Shown here: positions 8,539-18,274 of the stretch, in pieces
How positions within the stretch are numbered: the stretch's first letter is position 1
How the letters are laid out: each line of letters begins with the position of its first letter
From: Mobiluncus massiliensis
Lineage (GTDB): Bacteria > Actinomycetota > Actinomycetes > Actinomycetales > Actinomycetaceae
DNA: 64,000 bases
Reading direction: 5' to 3'
Assembly (NCBI RefSeq): GCF_949769255.1
Contig: NZ_OX458329.1
Location: forward strand, 1,550,001 to 1,614,000
Translations under genes and position numbers: made by a program
The notes under the pieces: generated by a model
Databases searched by the model: none
What the model saw: only the letters and a program-made list of their open reading frames with translations
Told to the model about the DNA's origin: nothing

Positions 8539-10671
8539 TTATGCACCGCGGTTGTTGGCGATGATTTCTTCGGAAATCGAACGCGGAACCTCGGCGTAGG
8601 AATCGAACTGCATGGTGAACACCGCGCGGCCCTGGGTCTTGGAACGCAGGTCGCCGATGTAGCCAAACATTTCTGACAACGGCACCTTGGCGCGAATAAC
8701 CTTCACGCCCTGGCCGTCGTTCATGGAGGCAATGTTGCCGCGGCGGGAATTCAGGTCGCCGATGACGTCGCCCATGTATTCCTCGGGGGTGCGGACTTCC
8801 ACATCCATGATGGGTTCCAAGATGACGGGGTTCGCCTTCTTGGCACCTTCCTTGAACACCATGTTGCCGGCAATCTTGAAAGCCATTTCCGATGAGTCGA
8901 CTTCGTGGTAAGCGCCGTCCTCCAACGTCGCCTTCACGTCCACCATCGGGTAGCCGGCCAAAACGCCGGATTCCATAGCTTCCTGGATGCCCGCGTCAAC
9001 GGAAGGAATGTATTCGCGCGGGACGCGTCCCCCGGTGACCTTGTCTTCGAAAGCGTAGGTCTTGCCTTCGCCCCGTTCTTCCTCGCTCAACGGTTCGAAC
9101 GTGACCAACACCTTCGCGAACTGGCCGGAACCACCGGTCTGCTTCTTGTGGGTGTATTCGACCTTCTCGACCTTCTTCTTGATGGTCTCGCGGTAAGCCA
9201 CCATGGGCTTGCCGACGTTAGCTTCCACCTTGAACTCGCGCTTCATCCGGTCCACGATGATGTCCAAGTGCAACTCGCCCATACCGCCGATAACGGTCTG
9301 GCCGGTTTCCTCGTCCAAACGCACGGTAAAGGTCGGGTCTTCTTCGGCCAGCTTCTGGATGGCGATACCCATCTTTTCCTGGTCAGCCTTTGACTTCGGT
9401 TCCACCGCCACGTGAATCACGGGTTCGGGGAAGGTCATGGATTCCAGCACAATCGGCTTGTCAATGGCGCACAACGTGTCGCCGGTAGTGGTTTCCTTCA
9501 AGCCGATGAAGGCGTAGATGTGGCCAGCGTGCGCAACTTCCACCGGGTTTTCGTGGTTGGAGTGCATCTGGAACAGCTTGCCCACGCGCTCTTTCTTTCC
9601 CTTAGTGGAGTTGTAAATCTGGGTGCCTTGTTCGGCCTTCCCGGAGTACACGCGCACGTAGGTCAGCTTGCCATAGAACGGGTGCACGGCCACCTTGAAA
9701 GCCAAAGCGGCGAACGGCTCGTTCTCGTCAGGCTTGCGGGATTCGGTTTCGCCTTCATCCTCGTGACCGGGACGGAAACCGCGAACCTCCTCAACATCCA
9801 ACGGGCAGGGCAGGTAGTCGATAACCCCATCCAAGCAGGGCTGCACGCCCTTGTTCTTAAAGGCGGAGCCGCCATAGACCGGGTAAATCTCAGAACGGAC
9901 GGTACGCGCCCGGATTCCTTGCTTAATCTGGTCAACGCTCAGTTCGCCGTTCTCGAGGTAGGCTTCCATCAGCTCATCGCTGGCCTCGGCAGCCTCTTCG
10001 GTAGCGGTCTCCAGATACTTGGCGGCCTTGTCCTGGTATTCCGCGGGAATGTCTTTGTACTCGACAACGGCGCCCTTGGTATCGTTACCGTCGGCGTCTT
10101 TCTCAGGGAAGTACACGGCTTGCTGACGCAAAACGTCAACGACGCCGACAAAGTCGGATTCCGCACCCATCGGGAAAGTCATCACTACCGGACGAGCCCC
10201 CAAGCGGTCAATGATGGTCTGGACCGAAAAGTCGAAGTCCGCGCCCAGCTTGTCCATCTTGTTGATGAAGCAGATACGCGGCACGTTGTACTTGTCAGCC
10301 TGGCGCCACACGGTTTCGGACTGCGGTTCCACGCCTTCCTTACCGTCAAACACCGCTACCGCTCCGTCAAGGACGCGCAGGGAACGTTCCACCTCAACGG
10401 TGAAGTCCACGTGTCCGGGAGTGTCGATGATGTTGATCTGATTGTTGTTCCAAAAACAGGTCGTAGCCGCGGAGGTAATGGTGATACCGCGTTCTTGTTC
10501 CTGTTCCATCCAGTCCATAGTCGAAGCGCCATCGTGCGTTTCACCGATTTTGTAGTTGATACCGGTGTAGAACAGGATGCGTTCCGTCGTGGTCGTCTTA
10601 CCAGCATCGATGTGTGCCATGATGCCAATGTTGCGGACCTTTTTAAGGTCAGTTAGCACGTCAAGTGCCAC
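8539..10671 (-). CDS. fusA: Translation elongation factor G
   Basis: GTPase that drives ribosomal translocation. The 710-residue protein has G1 AHIDAGKTT (about 19-27), [11 protein letters not shown]3 DTPGHVD and G4 NKMD, followed by domains II-V (for example the domain IV loop GGSGQFAKV and the C-terminal [14 protein letters not shown]). The start is a GTG with a GAAGGGA site. It lies 100 bp after rpsG in the str operon. Length and motifs match actinobacterial EF-G1; there is no sign of the fusidate-resistant or mitochondrial-type variants. Confidence 0.98.
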   Translation of the reverse strand: MALDVLTDLKKVRNIGIMAHIDAGKTTTTERILFYTGINYKIGETHDGASTMDWMEQEQERGITITSAATTCFWNNNQINIIDTPGHVDFTVEVERSLRVLDGAVAVFDGKEGVEPQSETVWRQADKYNVPRICFINKMDKLGADFDFSVQTIIDRLGARPVVMTFPMGAESDFVGVVDVLRQQAVYFPEKDADGNDTKGAVVEYKDIPAEYQDKAAKYLETATEEAAEASDELMEAYLENGELSVDQIKQGIRARTVRSEIYPVYGGSAFKNKGVQPCLDGVIDYLPCPLDVEEVRGFRPGHEDEGETESRKPDENEPFAALAFKVAVHPFYGKLTYVRVYSGKAEQGTQIYNSTKGKKERVGKLFQMHSNHENPVEVAHAGHIYAFIGLKETTTGDTLCAIDKPIVLESMTFPEPVIHVAVEPKSKADQEKMGIAIQKLAEEDPTFTVRLDEETGQTVIGGMGELHLDIIVDRMKREFKVEANVGKPMVAYRETIKKKVEKVEYTHKKQTGGSGQFAKVLVTFEPLSEEERGEGKTYAFEDKVTGGRVPREYIPSVDAGIQEAMESGVLAGYPMVDVKATLEDGAYHEVDSSEMAFKIAGNMVFKEGAKKANPVILEPIMDVEVRTPEEYMGDVIGDLNSRRGNIASMNDGQGVKVIRAKVPLSEMFGYIGDLRSKTQGRAVFTMQFDSYAEVPRSISEEIIANNRGA

Positions 10672-10771
10672 GGGCGTGTCCCTTCGTTAGTGTTTGTTAT
10701 TTCTTAATAATTCTAGTAAGTCACTCGGTGCGGGTTTACATCCGGAGCTTACAGGAGCGACTGCCCGGCGA

Positions 10772-11242
10772 CTACCAGCGGTAGTGGGCAAAGGCGCGGT
10801 TAGCTTCAGCCATCTTGTGAACGTCCTCACGGCGCTTCACCGCGGCACCCAAGCCGTTGGAAGCATCCAAGATTTCGTTCATGAGACGTTCGGTCATGGT
10901 CTTTTCCCGACGCTGACGGGAGAAATCCACCAGCCAACGCAACGCCAGGGTGGTCGCGCGAGAGGCTTTGACTTCCACCGGAACCTGGTAAGTTGCCCCA
11001 CCGACACGACGGGAACGAACCTCCAGATGCGGGCGAATGTTTTCCATGGCGCGCTTGAGTACCACGATGGGGTCCTGCTCGGTCTTGTGAGCTACGCCTT
11101 CCAGCGCACCATAGACGATGCTCTGAGCCACGGACTTTTTACCGTCCAACAGGACGCGATTAACGAGCTGGGTGACCAGCGGAGAGTTGTACACCGGGTC
11201 TGCAATGAGTGGGCGCTTAGGCGCCGGTCCTTTACGAGGCAT
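10772..11242 (-). CDS. rpsG: 30S ribosomal protein S7
   Basis: Primary 16S rRNA-binding protein that nucleates the 30S head. The 156-residue length is the family norm. It opens [18 protein letters not shown] and ends with the typical AFAHYRW. It begins 2 bp after the rpsL stop, so its ribosome site lies inside the end of rpsL and the two are translationally coupled. Confidence 0.98.
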   Translation of the reverse strand: MPRKGPAPKRPLIADPVYNSPLVTQLVNRVLLDGKKSVAQSIVYGALEGVAHKTEQDPIVVLKRAMENIRPHLEVRSRRVGGATYQVPVEVKASRATTLALRWLVDFSRQRREKTMTERLMNEILDASNGLGAAVKRREDVHKMAEANRAFAHYRW

Positions 11243-11244
11243 TC

Positions 11245-11619
11245 TTACTTCTTCTCCTTCTTCGCACCGTACTTGGAACGACCCTGTTTACGGTCGCGCA
11301 CACCTTGGGTGTCAAGAGCGCCGCGCACGATGTGGTAGCGCACACCCGGAAGGTCCTTCACACGGCCACCGCGCACCAGCACGATGGAGTGTTCCTGAAG
11401 GTTGTGGCCAACGCCGGGAATGTAGGCGCTGACTTCGATGCCGGAAGATAGACGCACACGAGCGACTTTACGCAGAGCCGAGTTCGGCTTCTTCGGGGTG
11501 GTGGTGTACACACGAGTGCACACGCCACGACGCTGCGGAGAGCCTGCCAAGGCCGGGGTCTTGGACTTCGTGCGCTTGCTGGTACGTCCTTGGTGGACGA
11601 GTTGTTCAATGGTAGGCAC
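11245..11619 (-). CDS. rpsL: 30S ribosomal protein S12
   Basis: Decoding-centre protein, 124 residues, first gene of the str operon. The GTG at 11619 is chosen as start because it gives the family's standard N-terminus ([11 protein letters not shown]) and is preceded by GGAG at 5-nt spacing. An in-frame ATG about 60 nt upstream would add a non-homologous 20-residue extension. The streptomycin-determining lysines are wild-type: [12 protein letters not shown] around residue 43 and [12 protein letters not shown] around residue 88. The C-terminus is KKEKK-rich. Confidence 0.97.
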   Translation of the reverse strand: MPTIEQLVHQGRTSKRTKSKTPALAGSPQRRGVCTRVYTTTPKKPNSALRKVARVRLSSGIEVSAYIPGVGHNLQEHSIVLVRGGRVKDLPGVRYHIVRGALDTQGVRDRKQGRSKYGAKKEKK

Positions 11620-11834
11620 AGTAACTCCGTTTCTTGAATTTGTCTGGAATCTAAGGCTTTGTAGCCGCCCCGCGGACATAGCTGTACCGTCCGGGGGCCG
11701 GTCCGCCTTCCTTTGGGTCCTTGGTTCAAGAACGGCATTTTAGGTTGCGTCCGGAGCTCGAACGGAGCGAGCCCGCTGTTCGCGCGAGTTTCTTCGCGCG
11801 ACTCTGGGTGACTAAAAACAGACACCAAAGAGCA
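11620..11834 (-). other. Structured 5' leader of the str operon
   Basis: About 210 nt separate the promoter from the rpsL start, and no gene is visible in it. It contains an 8-bp palindromic stem (two copies of TCGCGCGA at 11780-11787 and 11794-11801, 6-nt loop), followed on the transcript by a second stem-loop with GGGCTCG/CGAGCTC arms near 11760-11780. Long leaders on str operons can carry ribosomal-protein or attenuation control. That is inference here. Confidence 0.5.
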
Positions 11835-11863
11835 ATCATACCAAAACAGCGCAGCTGCGACAA
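11835..11863 (-). promoter_or_regulatory. Promoter of the str operon (rpsL-rpsG-fusA-tuf)
   Basis: On the reverse strand a -35 box TTGTCG and a -10 box TATGAT are separated by exactly 17 bp, close to the housekeeping sigma consensus. It points at rpsL and is divergent from the CPBP gene. Confidence 0.65.
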
Positions 11864-11909
11864 AACCGGTCGTGAGGCGGACCAAATCTGGCTGCAGTAA
11901 AATGAAAAT

Positions 11910-12869
11910 ATGAACCAGATGCTCCCAGAACCTCAACCGACCGAGCCTAATGAACACGCCGCGGACAATCCCCTGGTAGCCGCAAGTACCGCCAAAGCAC
12001 GCTTGGCCGGGGAAAAGGGCGTGTGGATGCAAGCGACTTTGCTGCCCCTGGCGCTGATTGGGGTCTACCTGGTGGTTACCGGCTTAGCATTGAATATCTA
12101 CGATGCCGTGGCGGGCACCGGCAACTCTCCCCAGGGAATTTTTGACGCGCCTCTAGCTCTAGGGTTTTGCGGTCTGATTCTGTGCATCGCAGAGATTGCC
12201 GTGTACCGCTTCCTGGTGAGATTGTTTGCGAAACGTCGAGTGTCGGAGCTCGCGGTCAAACCAGCATTGCCCGAAACCCTGGCGGGAATCGCTGTGGGGG
12301 CGGTGCTGGTGAGCCTGCCGATGCTAATCTTGTGGGCCAGCGGGCACTGGCAGCTGGTAAAGGTCAGTATCGAGCCCGGCGTGGGTCTGGGCCTAGCTAT
12401 GGGTCTCATGTCTTGCGTGTGGGAAGAACTGCTGTTCCGCGGGGTAATGGTGCGGCTCTTTGACCGAGCCTGGGGGCCGGTGTGGGCCATCACCATGTCC
12501 ACCGTAGTGTTCGGAGGGCTACACCTGATGAATCCCGGAATGACGGGAATGGGCGTCATCGCCCTGGCCCTCAGCGGTGGACCGTTGCTGGGAGCGGCCT
12601 ACCTGTGGAAACACCGGCTGTGGTTTCCTATCGGGCTGCACTTTGGATGGAACGCGATGCAGGGCTCTTTTTGGGGGTCAATCGTGTCCGGTACCGGGGA
12701 ACAACGCGGGCTCTTACAAGGGACTTTCGTAGGCCCCGAGTGGATTACCGGCGGCAGCGTCGGGGTGGAAGGTTCTTTCCTGACCGCCATCGTTTGCTTG
12801 GTCGCCACGACACTAATCGTGCTACAAATGCGCCGCCACCCTGAAAGCCCGGATTTGCCGCAGAAATGA
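11910..12869 (+). CDS. CPBP family intramembrane metalloprotease
   Basis: A 319-residue polytopic protein (about eight membrane segments) of the CPBP/CAAX-protease (ABI) family. The paired catalytic motifs are visible: EELLFRG (EExxxR, about residues 172-178), FGGLHLMNP (His about 201) and HFGWN (His about 246). Family members cleave within membranes, some acting on prenylated proteins or in peptide self-immunity; the substrate here is unknown. A TAAAAT box ends 7 nt before the ATG and no ribosome site is evident, which fits leaderless transcription. The gene stands alone, divergent from the str operon. Confidence 0.85.
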   Translation: MNQMLPEPQPTEPNEHAADNPLVAASTAKARLAGEKGVWMQATLLPLALIGVYLVVTGLALNIYDAVAGTGNSPQGIFDAPLALGFCGLILCIAEIAVYRFLVRLFAKRRVSELAVKPALPETLAGIAVGAVLVSLPMLILWASGHWQLVKVSIEPGVGLGLAMGLMSCVWEELLFRGVMVRLFDRAWGPVWAITMSTVVFGGLHLMNPGMTGMGVIALALSGGPLLGAAYLWKHRLWFPIGLHFGWNAMQGSFWGSIVSGTGEQRGLLQGTFVGPEWITGGSVGVEGSFLTAIVCLVATTLIVLQMRRHPESPDLPQK

Positions 12870-12966
12870 GCTGGTGAACCGGAGTAACTCGGCAGGTAAT
12901 GATTGCACCGGTCGCGAGTCTGGCGGGAATACGTTTAGACTGAAAACCGATTTGGGGAGGTAAATA

Positions 12967-13935
12967 TTGTCAGCTGGGTTGTTGGCGCTACTGGATGACG
13001 TGGCGGCTCTGGCGAAAGCCGCAGCCACTTCACTTGACGACGTGACGGGGGTAGCGGCCCGGGCCAGCGGCAAGGCCGTTGGGGTCGTGATTGACGATAC
13101 TGCCGTCACCCCGCAGTATGTAGCGAGGATAGCCCCGAAACGAGAACTTCCGGTCATCGCCAAGATTGCCCGCGGCTCGATTATTAATAAAGCCGGAATC
13201 CTGGTGGTTGCGCTGCTGTTGAATTATTTGCTGCCCGCTGCCCTCACCCCCATCTTGATGGTGGGAGGGACATATTTATGTTTTGAAGGCGCCGAAAAAA
13301 TTTTGGGCCAGATTTTCCACCACCAGACTGGTGCTGTCGACAACACTCCAACCTCAACTAACGCCGCGGAGGAAGAAAAACGCATCGTCCGGGGCGCCAC
13401 CCGCACGGACCTCATCTTGTCCACCGAGATTATGGTGGTGGCCCTAAATGAGGTCCGCACGCAGAGCCTAGCAACGCAAATCGGGGCCCTGATTGTGGTG
13501 GCTATCCTGATTACAGCGCTGGTCTATGGAGTGGTTGCGCTACTGGTAAAGATGGATGACGTGGGCTTGGCGTTGAGCCGCACTCATCACAAAGTCTCCC
13601 AGGTCATCGGACTGATGCTGATTCGCCTGATGCCCGCTGTCCTCAAGGTTCTGTCCACAGTCGGGGTCGCGGCGATGCTGTGGGTGGGAGGACACCTGTT
13701 CTTTAGCGGACTAGCTGAACTGGGGATGCCTCTCATATTTGGATTCATGCAGGCTTGTGGCCACGCGGTAGCGAGTACTCTGCCGGTGGCTGGCGCGGCC
13801 GGTGCTTGGCTCACGGAAACCTTATTAGCTATGTTGCTGGGCTTGGGTCTCGGCACCATCGTGACGGTAACGGTTTGGGGTATTAGCGCCCTCGTGAAGC
13901 GAATTCGTCGGAAAAATAGGCCGGAAGAACTCTAG
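12967..13935 (+). CDS. DUF808 (YedI-like) membrane protein
   Basis: A 322-residue membrane protein of the DUF808/YedI family. The conserved N-terminus LLALLDDVAALAKAAATSLD and the segment VVIDDTAVTPQYV are diagnostic. About six membrane helices follow, and the tail is basic (RIRRKNRPEEL). It starts at a TTG, chosen because a strong GGGGAGG site sits 7 nt upstream and the protein aligns with the family from that point. The biochemical function of the family is not established. It converges on disA with only 24 bp between the stops. Confidence 0.88.
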   Translation: MSAGLLALLDDVAALAKAAATSLDDVTGVAARASGKAVGVVIDDTAVTPQYVARIAPKRELPVIAKIARGSIINKAGILVVALLLNYLLPAALTPILMVGGTYLCFEGAEKILGQIFHHQTGAVDNTPTSTNAAEEEKRIVRGATRTDLILSTEIMVVALNEVRTQSLATQIGALIVVAILITALVYGVVALLVKMDDVGLALSRTHHKVSQVIGLMLIRLMPAVLKVLSTVGVAAMLWVGGHLFFSGLAELGMPLIFGFMQACGHAVASTLPVAGAAGAWLTETLLAMLLGLGLGTIVTVTVWGISALVKRIRRKNRPEEL

Positions 13936-13959
13936 CGAGACACCGTCACCGAGACGGGA

Positions 13960-15033
13960 TTACGAGTGCGAGGTAATTCGTTCCAAAGCCGAGTTTTCCA
14001 CGACCTGTTCCAGACTGTCGTGAATAATTTGGGCGCGTCCCGGTCCTACTCCATCGATTTCCATCAGTTCTTCGGTGGAAACCTCCAGCAGCTCAGACAA
14101 GGTCCCCCACCGGCGCGTAATCGCCTCGACGATATGGGCGGGGAGACGCGGAATCCGCGCCAACATGCGCAAACCGCGAGCACTCAAAGGAATCTCGAGG
14201 ATTTCCGAGCCCATTCCACTCACCCCGATAATGCGAGCCACCAGGCTCAAATCCAACAATTCCGCATCATCCAGTTCACCCAGGCGGTTCACCACCTTTT
14301 CCTCTGAGTATTCATCGGGAATGTAGTCACGAATCAACAGGGAACGGTTCACCGCAAAGCCGCGCATCAGCTCGGCTTGCTGCATCTTTAACAGACGCCC
14401 ATGTTCGCCCAGCTGAATGAGCATATCCGACACTTCATGTCCGACCCGGCGCACCATTTCTTGACGTTGCACCACCAGCGCCACGTCGCGGGCGGTAACC
14501 ATGTCGTCGATTTCCATAGTGGTCAGCAGGTCTGAGACTTCGTTCAAACGAATCCGATATTTTTCCAAGGTGTCAATCGCCAGAGACGCACGGGTCAGCA
14601 GGGTTTCCGGGTCTTCCAAGACGTAGCGTTTATTGCCCAGATACAGCGAAATGGCCCGCAGGGAATGCGATACGGCAATGACCGGGTTGCCGCTTTGCAC
14701 CGCGACACGGTGGGCGGTGCGGTGTCTCATCCCGGATTCAGTGGTGGGTATGGAAGGGTCTGGAAGCAGCTGGACGTTAGCGCGGCGAATCCGCCATTTG
14801 TTCGGGTCGATGATGACTGCGCCATCCATTTTGCACAGTTCCCGCAGCCGCGTAGCCGAAAAATCAATATCGAACTCAAAGCCGTCCGAACAAATCCTTC
14901 TGATGTGGTCCTCGTAACCCAAAACCACCAGGGCGCCGGCATGAGCCCGGATGACCCGATCGAGTCCGTCGCGCAGCTCGGTGCCCGGAGCCAACATGGT
15001 AATGACTTCCCGGAATCTCTGCGCGTCGTTCAT
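13960..15033 (-). CDS. disA: DNA integrity scanning protein, diadenylate cyclase DisA
   Basis: Makes cyclic di-AMP from two ATP and scans DNA for branched lesions. The 357-residue protein has the DAC domain at the N-terminus with the catalytic DGA (KMDGAVIID, about residues 70-77) and the RHRTA motif (about 105-109). A coiled linker and a C-terminal helix-hairpin-helix DNA-binding region (EIDGVGPGRAQIIHDSL) follow. It lies 4 bp after the upstream membrane-protein gene, so the two are cotranscribed. The usual neighbour radA is not in view. Confidence 0.95.
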   Translation of the reverse strand: MNDAQRFREVITMLAPGTELRDGLDRVIRAHAGALVVLGYEDHIRRICSDGFEFDIDFSATRLRELCKMDGAVIIDPNKWRIRRANVQLLPDPSIPTTESGMRHRTAHRVAVQSGNPVIAVSHSLRAISLYLGNKRYVLEDPETLLTRASLAIDTLEKYRIRLNEVSDLLTTMEIDDMVTARDVALVVQRQEMVRRVGHEVSDMLIQLGEHGRLLKMQQAELMRGFAVNRSLLIRDYIPDEYSEEKVVNRLGELDDAELLDLSLVARIIGVSGMGSEILEIPLSARGLRMLARIPRLPAHIVEAITRRWGTLSELLEVSTEELMEIDGVGPGRAQIIHDSLEQVVENSALERITSHS

Positions 15034-15037
15034 GGTT

Positions 15038-15850
15038 TTATCCTACTGTTTTCGCGGGGTTTTCGTTACTGGTTTCCGGCTGATTTTCCGGCGCGGGGGT
15101 GGGGTCGGGGGGCGGATTCTGCAGAGCAAAGACGGTTTCTGGCCCGGTAACGGCTCCATTCCACACCGCGTTGAGGCGATAGGTACCGGCAGTTGCGACG
15201 TTACTGGCTGGCGAACAATCCGCGTTACGCACCAGACCGTCCCAGTTCAGAGTTTGTTTCCAAGTCATGCCGCGGTCCAGCAACAGTTGCTGGGTCGGGG
15301 CATCCGTGGGTTGGCAGCTAGTCGAGTTGAAAATGATTTGGTTGCCCGAAATGATTTGCATCCCTACCTTCGCGGGGTCAATCATCACGGTGCAGGCGGT
15401 TTTACCGGTGTTGTGCACAGTCATTTCGGCCTGATCCCCAGCCCCGACATTAATCACGGCGCTGGGATGAGTAAGTGCAATCTCCAGGGAGTTGTCCGGG
15501 CAGGGCTTCGGTGGGGGGAAAGTGCGTTCTTCCATCCGCAGTTGATAAGCCTTAGCCTCGGCCGCCTGGGCGGTTTGCCACCGGGTAAATGCGGCCGCGA
15601 CCTCACGAATCGCTAACACCATTCCCACGATTGCCAGAATTACAATCGCCAGAGCAATCAGACGGTTGCGCCGAATTTGGGCCTCAGTGTACTTTGGCGG
15701 ACGCGGCTTTCCGTGGCTTTTGGGCGTTTTTCCGGCTGTCCTGGACGGTGATTTACGCGCTGTGGTGGTTCCGGATTTCCTACCATTTGGGGACACCGGA
15801 GAGCGCGACTGTTTCGCCGCGCGTTGTTTGTCTGTGCCGGTGTCCACCAT
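15038..15850 (-). CDS. Unknown single-pass membrane protein, extracytoplasmic domain
   Basis: A 270-residue protein with a basic, Ser/Thr/Pro-rich cytoplasmic N-terminus (residues 1-83), one membrane helix (about 84-106, LIALAIVILAIVGMVLAI), and an outside domain of about 160 residues. That domain has several Cys (PCPDNS, KTACTVMI, TSCQPTD, NADCSPAS), suggesting disulfides, and a beta-rich pattern. It ends in a Pro/Glu-rich tail. This resembles actinobacterial envelope proteins with a DUF4232-like outer domain, but I cannot name the family. It is cotranscribed with disA. Confidence 0.75.
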   Translation of the reverse strand: MVDTGTDKQRAAKQSRSPVSPNGRKSGTTTARKSPSRTAGKTPKSHGKPRPPKYTEAQIRRNRLIALAIVILAIVGMVLAIREVAAAFTRWQTAQAAEAKAYQLRMEERTFPPPKPCPDNSLEIALTHPSAVINVGAGDQAEMTVHNTGKTACTVMIDPAKVGMQIISGNQIIFNSTSCQPTDAPTQQLLLDRGMTWKQTLNWDGLVRNADCSPASNVATAGTYRLNAVWNGAVTGPETVFALQNPPPDPTPAPENQPETSNENPAKTVG

Positions 15851-15934
15851 GCTCCTAAGTTACGGCTTAGAAACGCAAAACCCGAAAGTCCACGCCGTTA
15901 GTTGTTAGAATTTTGTCAAAACGAAGGAGTTTTC

Positions 15935-16444
15935 ATGAGCGCGTCCACAAGGCACGAGTCCTCCGGCCGGGGTCCACATGGCCAGATTGTTACCCCCCAC
16001 CAACTCGCTATCACCGGCATCGGTTCCCTGCTGACCTTTGCCTGGTACGCCTCCCCGGATTTATTTACGGAAAAGAAACCGAGAGCCTTGGTGCGCCTGG
16101 GTATTATCCCCGCTTTGACGGCTTTGACCGCTTTGGTGGCACGAGATACTGTCACCGCGGTACGCGATGACATCGCCTCGGAAAGTCCCGATCAAGAGGC
16201 GTGGGAAATGACCAGCGACAACGTGAAGTTTGATCCGAAAAACCTGGATTGGCGCGTGCTGATACTTCTGGGAGCTTTCGGAACGGTATTACTGGGTTGC
16301 AGTATTTGGCTTGAGTTCTGGTTGTTCCGCCGTGGCGAGCGTCGCCGTAAGTCCGGGGTGAAACTGGCTCATACCCGTCAAGCTATCCCGATTTCCCTGC
16401 TGTTCGCCGCGGGCTACTTGGTTGACGACGCGCAAACAAACTGA
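15935..16444 (+). CDS. Unknown small membrane protein
   Basis: A 169-residue protein with about three hydrophobic segments (around residues 20-40, 50-70 and 105-130) and short polar ends. The ATG at 15935 is chosen because GAAGGAG lies 6 nt upstream; an in-frame upstream ATG overlaps this site. No family is recognised. It is a single gene, divergent from the disA unit and convergent with the DUF3180 gene. Confidence 0.65.
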   Translation: MSASTRHESSGRGPHGQIVTPHQLAITGIGSLLTFAWYASPDLFTEKKPRALVRLGIIPALTALTALVARDTVTAVRDDIASESPDQEAWEMTSDNVKFDPKNLDWRVLILLGAFGTVLLGCSIWLEFWLFRRGERRRKSGVKLAHTRQAIPISLLFAAGYLVDDAQTN

Positions 16445-16481
16445 TGCCAGCGCCGGTTTGAGACGCTTTTGCCCCACCCAT

Positions 16482-16964
16482 CTAAGCTGCTTCCGGGGTG
16501 GCTCCGGGCGAGGATTGAGATTTCGGGTCCTCCGGGTCAATGGTGCAGACTTTTTCGATGACCAGCCCGGTTACCACCATCAATACCGCGCCGATAACCG
16601 CCACAATCTTTTTCCATAATGTCTCTGCCAGAGCATCGTTTCCCAGGTTTACCAGGATAAAGATGGTCTGTGCCCCAAAATAGCCCAAGAAAATAGCACC
16701 GGTGTGCGACAGGGCGAGAGACAGCGCCGCCACCCGAGCGGCCCCCACCGCGCTCATCCAGGTCGCCTGACGCTTCTTGAGCCTCTGCACATGCGCCGCC
16801 AACCAGGCACTCAAGAGGGAAATAATCAGGGCGACCAAGCCAAACTCCACACCGTCACGCGGCAACGAGGCGCCTTGGTTGTACATGAAGTTCAGCAACG
16901 AGGCGCTGAGGGCTCCCACCACCAAGGTTAAGAGCACCAGAACTATGGGTTTAGTGTGGCTCAT
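16482..16964 (-). CDS. DUF3180 family membrane protein
   Basis: A 160-residue protein with four hydrophobic helices, matching the DUF3180 family that sits directly downstream of folK in many actinobacteria. The ATG at 16964 overlaps the folBK stop by one base (TGATG), so it is translationally coupled to the folate genes. It has a conserved-looking SAVGAARVAALSLALSHTGA segment. Function unknown; the position suggests a link to pterin or folate metabolism, but this is only association. Confidence 0.8.
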   Translation of the reverse strand: MSHTKPIVLVLLTLVVGALSASLLNFMYNQGASLPRDGVEFGLVALIISLLSAWLAAHVQRLKKRQATWMSAVGAARVAALSLALSHTGAIFLGYFGAQTIFILVNLGNDALAETLWKKIVAVIGAVLMVVTGLVIEKVCTIDPEDPKSQSSPGATPEAA

Positions 16965-18259
16965 CAGTGCCGCCGCTTCCTGACACGCTGCCACTGTGGA
17001 GCCGGCAGCTCGGACTGAGAGGAGGAATGAGAATCCCCGGCGGATGGGCTGTAATCTTGACGAATAATGTCGATTTCGGTGTCATTGTCGACCACGCGCG
17101 GCCGCGCCTCCGCTTGGGGCAGGGCAGCTTGCCAAGACGGCAGACCGAAAGCATCGTGATCCCCGACCTGTGTCTCAGCCAGCGGGGAATCGTCGGGGGC
17201 GGCCGGGGAAGCGGGTACAGAAGGGAGGTTCGGTGCGGTCTGTCCCGGTTCCGGGTCAGTCGCCAGCCAGTCCGTCCACAGATTCACGATTCCGTTGGCA
17301 TCTTGTGCCCAAGCCGCGAGCTTGGAGACGGAGCGACCCTCCAGAGTCGCGTGAGGGTCGAGCTGGGCCCAGGGCACCAGGACAAACGCTCGAGTAGCGG
17401 CTCGCGGGTGGGGCAAGACCAGGCGAGAGTCCTCTGAAGTTACCCCTTCAACGTCAATCACGTCAACGTCCAAAGTGCGCGCTGCCCAATGATAGGGACG
17501 CTCCCGCCCGTGAGTTTCTTCCAGATGATGCGCCAAATCCAACAACTCGGCCGCGGACAGACGCGACCACACTCGCACGACCGCGTTGTAATAATCAGGT
17601 TGCGGGGCGGCGCCGGGCTGCAGCACCGGACGGGTCCGAGCCAAGGGCGAGACTTCCACCCGTTCAAACTCCGGGGCAGACTGCAGGGCGGCCACTACCT
17701 CTCGCAAGGTTCCCAGCGGATTGCCCAGGTTTGCTCCCAAAGCCAAAACTGCGGGGCGGGCTTGCTCGGGACGCAGGGTCAGATTGGCTGGAAAATCAGC
17801 TAGATGCGCTGCAAAATCCGCCCGCGTGCGCAAAATGCTTATCGCCACATCTTCGAATTGCACGTCCATGCAGGCATGAGGCTTGTGCAAGGTGACTTGG
17901 ACTGCCGCAATGCGCGAATCCTCCAGCACGGACAAGGCGATGTGCGTAGCCAGACGTTCAATCAGGGAGGCGCGTTTTCCTTCAATGACCGCGACAATTT
18001 TTTCAGCCACAACCGAGTAATCAACGGTGTGGGCCACGTCGTCCGAGCTGGCAGCCCGCCGCGAATCGAACCATAGGGTGAGGTCGACCGAAAAATCCTG
18101 GGGGGCGTGATGCTCAGATTCCAAAACTCCGTGAATGCCCCGCGCGAAAATCCCGCGCAGCGTGATGGAATCCAGCCCGTCCAAACGGTCAACCACGTCA
18201 ACAGAGCGCCCGGAGACTCCCCCTAGAGAATTCGATATGGATGCATCATGTAAAGTCAT
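16964..18259 (-). CDS. folBK: Dihydroneopterin aldolase / HPPK fusion (FolB-FolK)
   Basis: One 431-residue polypeptide carries two consecutive folate enzymes. Residues ~28-145 are FolB (dihydroneopterin aldolase: ITLRGIFARGIHGVLESE, with VDYSVVAEKI). Residues ~165-315 are FolK (hydroxymethyl-dihydropterin pyrophosphokinase: ALGANLGNPLGTL, HGRERPYHWAARTLDVDVI, LPHPRAATRAFVLVPWA). A ~100-residue Pro/Ser/Asp-rich tail of low complexity ends in basic WQRVRKRRH. The gene lies 15 bp after folP. FolB-FolK fusions are known in actinobacteria; the long acidic tail is unusual. Confidence 0.95.
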   Translation of the reverse strand: MTLHDASISNSLGGVSGRSVDVVDRLDGLDSITLRGIFARGIHGVLESEHHAPQDFSVDLTLWFDSRRAASSDDVAHTVDYSVVAEKIVAVIEGKRASLIERLATHIALSVLEDSRIAAVQVTLHKPHACMDVQFEDVAISILRTRADFAAHLADFPANLTLRPEQARPAVLALGANLGNPLGTLREVVAALQSAPEFERVEVSPLARTRPVLQPGAAPQPDYYNAVVRVWSRLSAAELLDLAHHLEETHGRERPYHWAARTLDVDVIDVEGVTSEDSRLVLPHPRAATRAFVLVPWAQLDPHATLEGRSVSKLAAWAQDANGIVNLWTDWLATDPEPGQTAPNLPSVPASPAAPDDSPLAETQVGDHDAFGLPSWQAALPQAEARPRVVDNDTEIDIIRQDYSPSAGDSHSSSQSELPAPQWQRVRKRRH

Positions 18260-18274
18260 CTTTAAAACCGCCTC

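Noticed and set aside
7289-10656. Long forward frames (360 and 414 residues) opposite tuf and fusA
   Set aside because: They are shadows caused by strong codon bias of the highly expressed genes on the other strand.
11358-12032. Reverse 224-residue frame over the str leader and rpsL
   Set aside because: It reads rpsL in a shifted frame and crosses the promoter; no homology or ribosome site.
12925-12951. SigR-like promoter before the DUF808 gene
   Set aside because: GGGAAT is present, but the element at 18-bp spacing is GAT rather than the required GTT.
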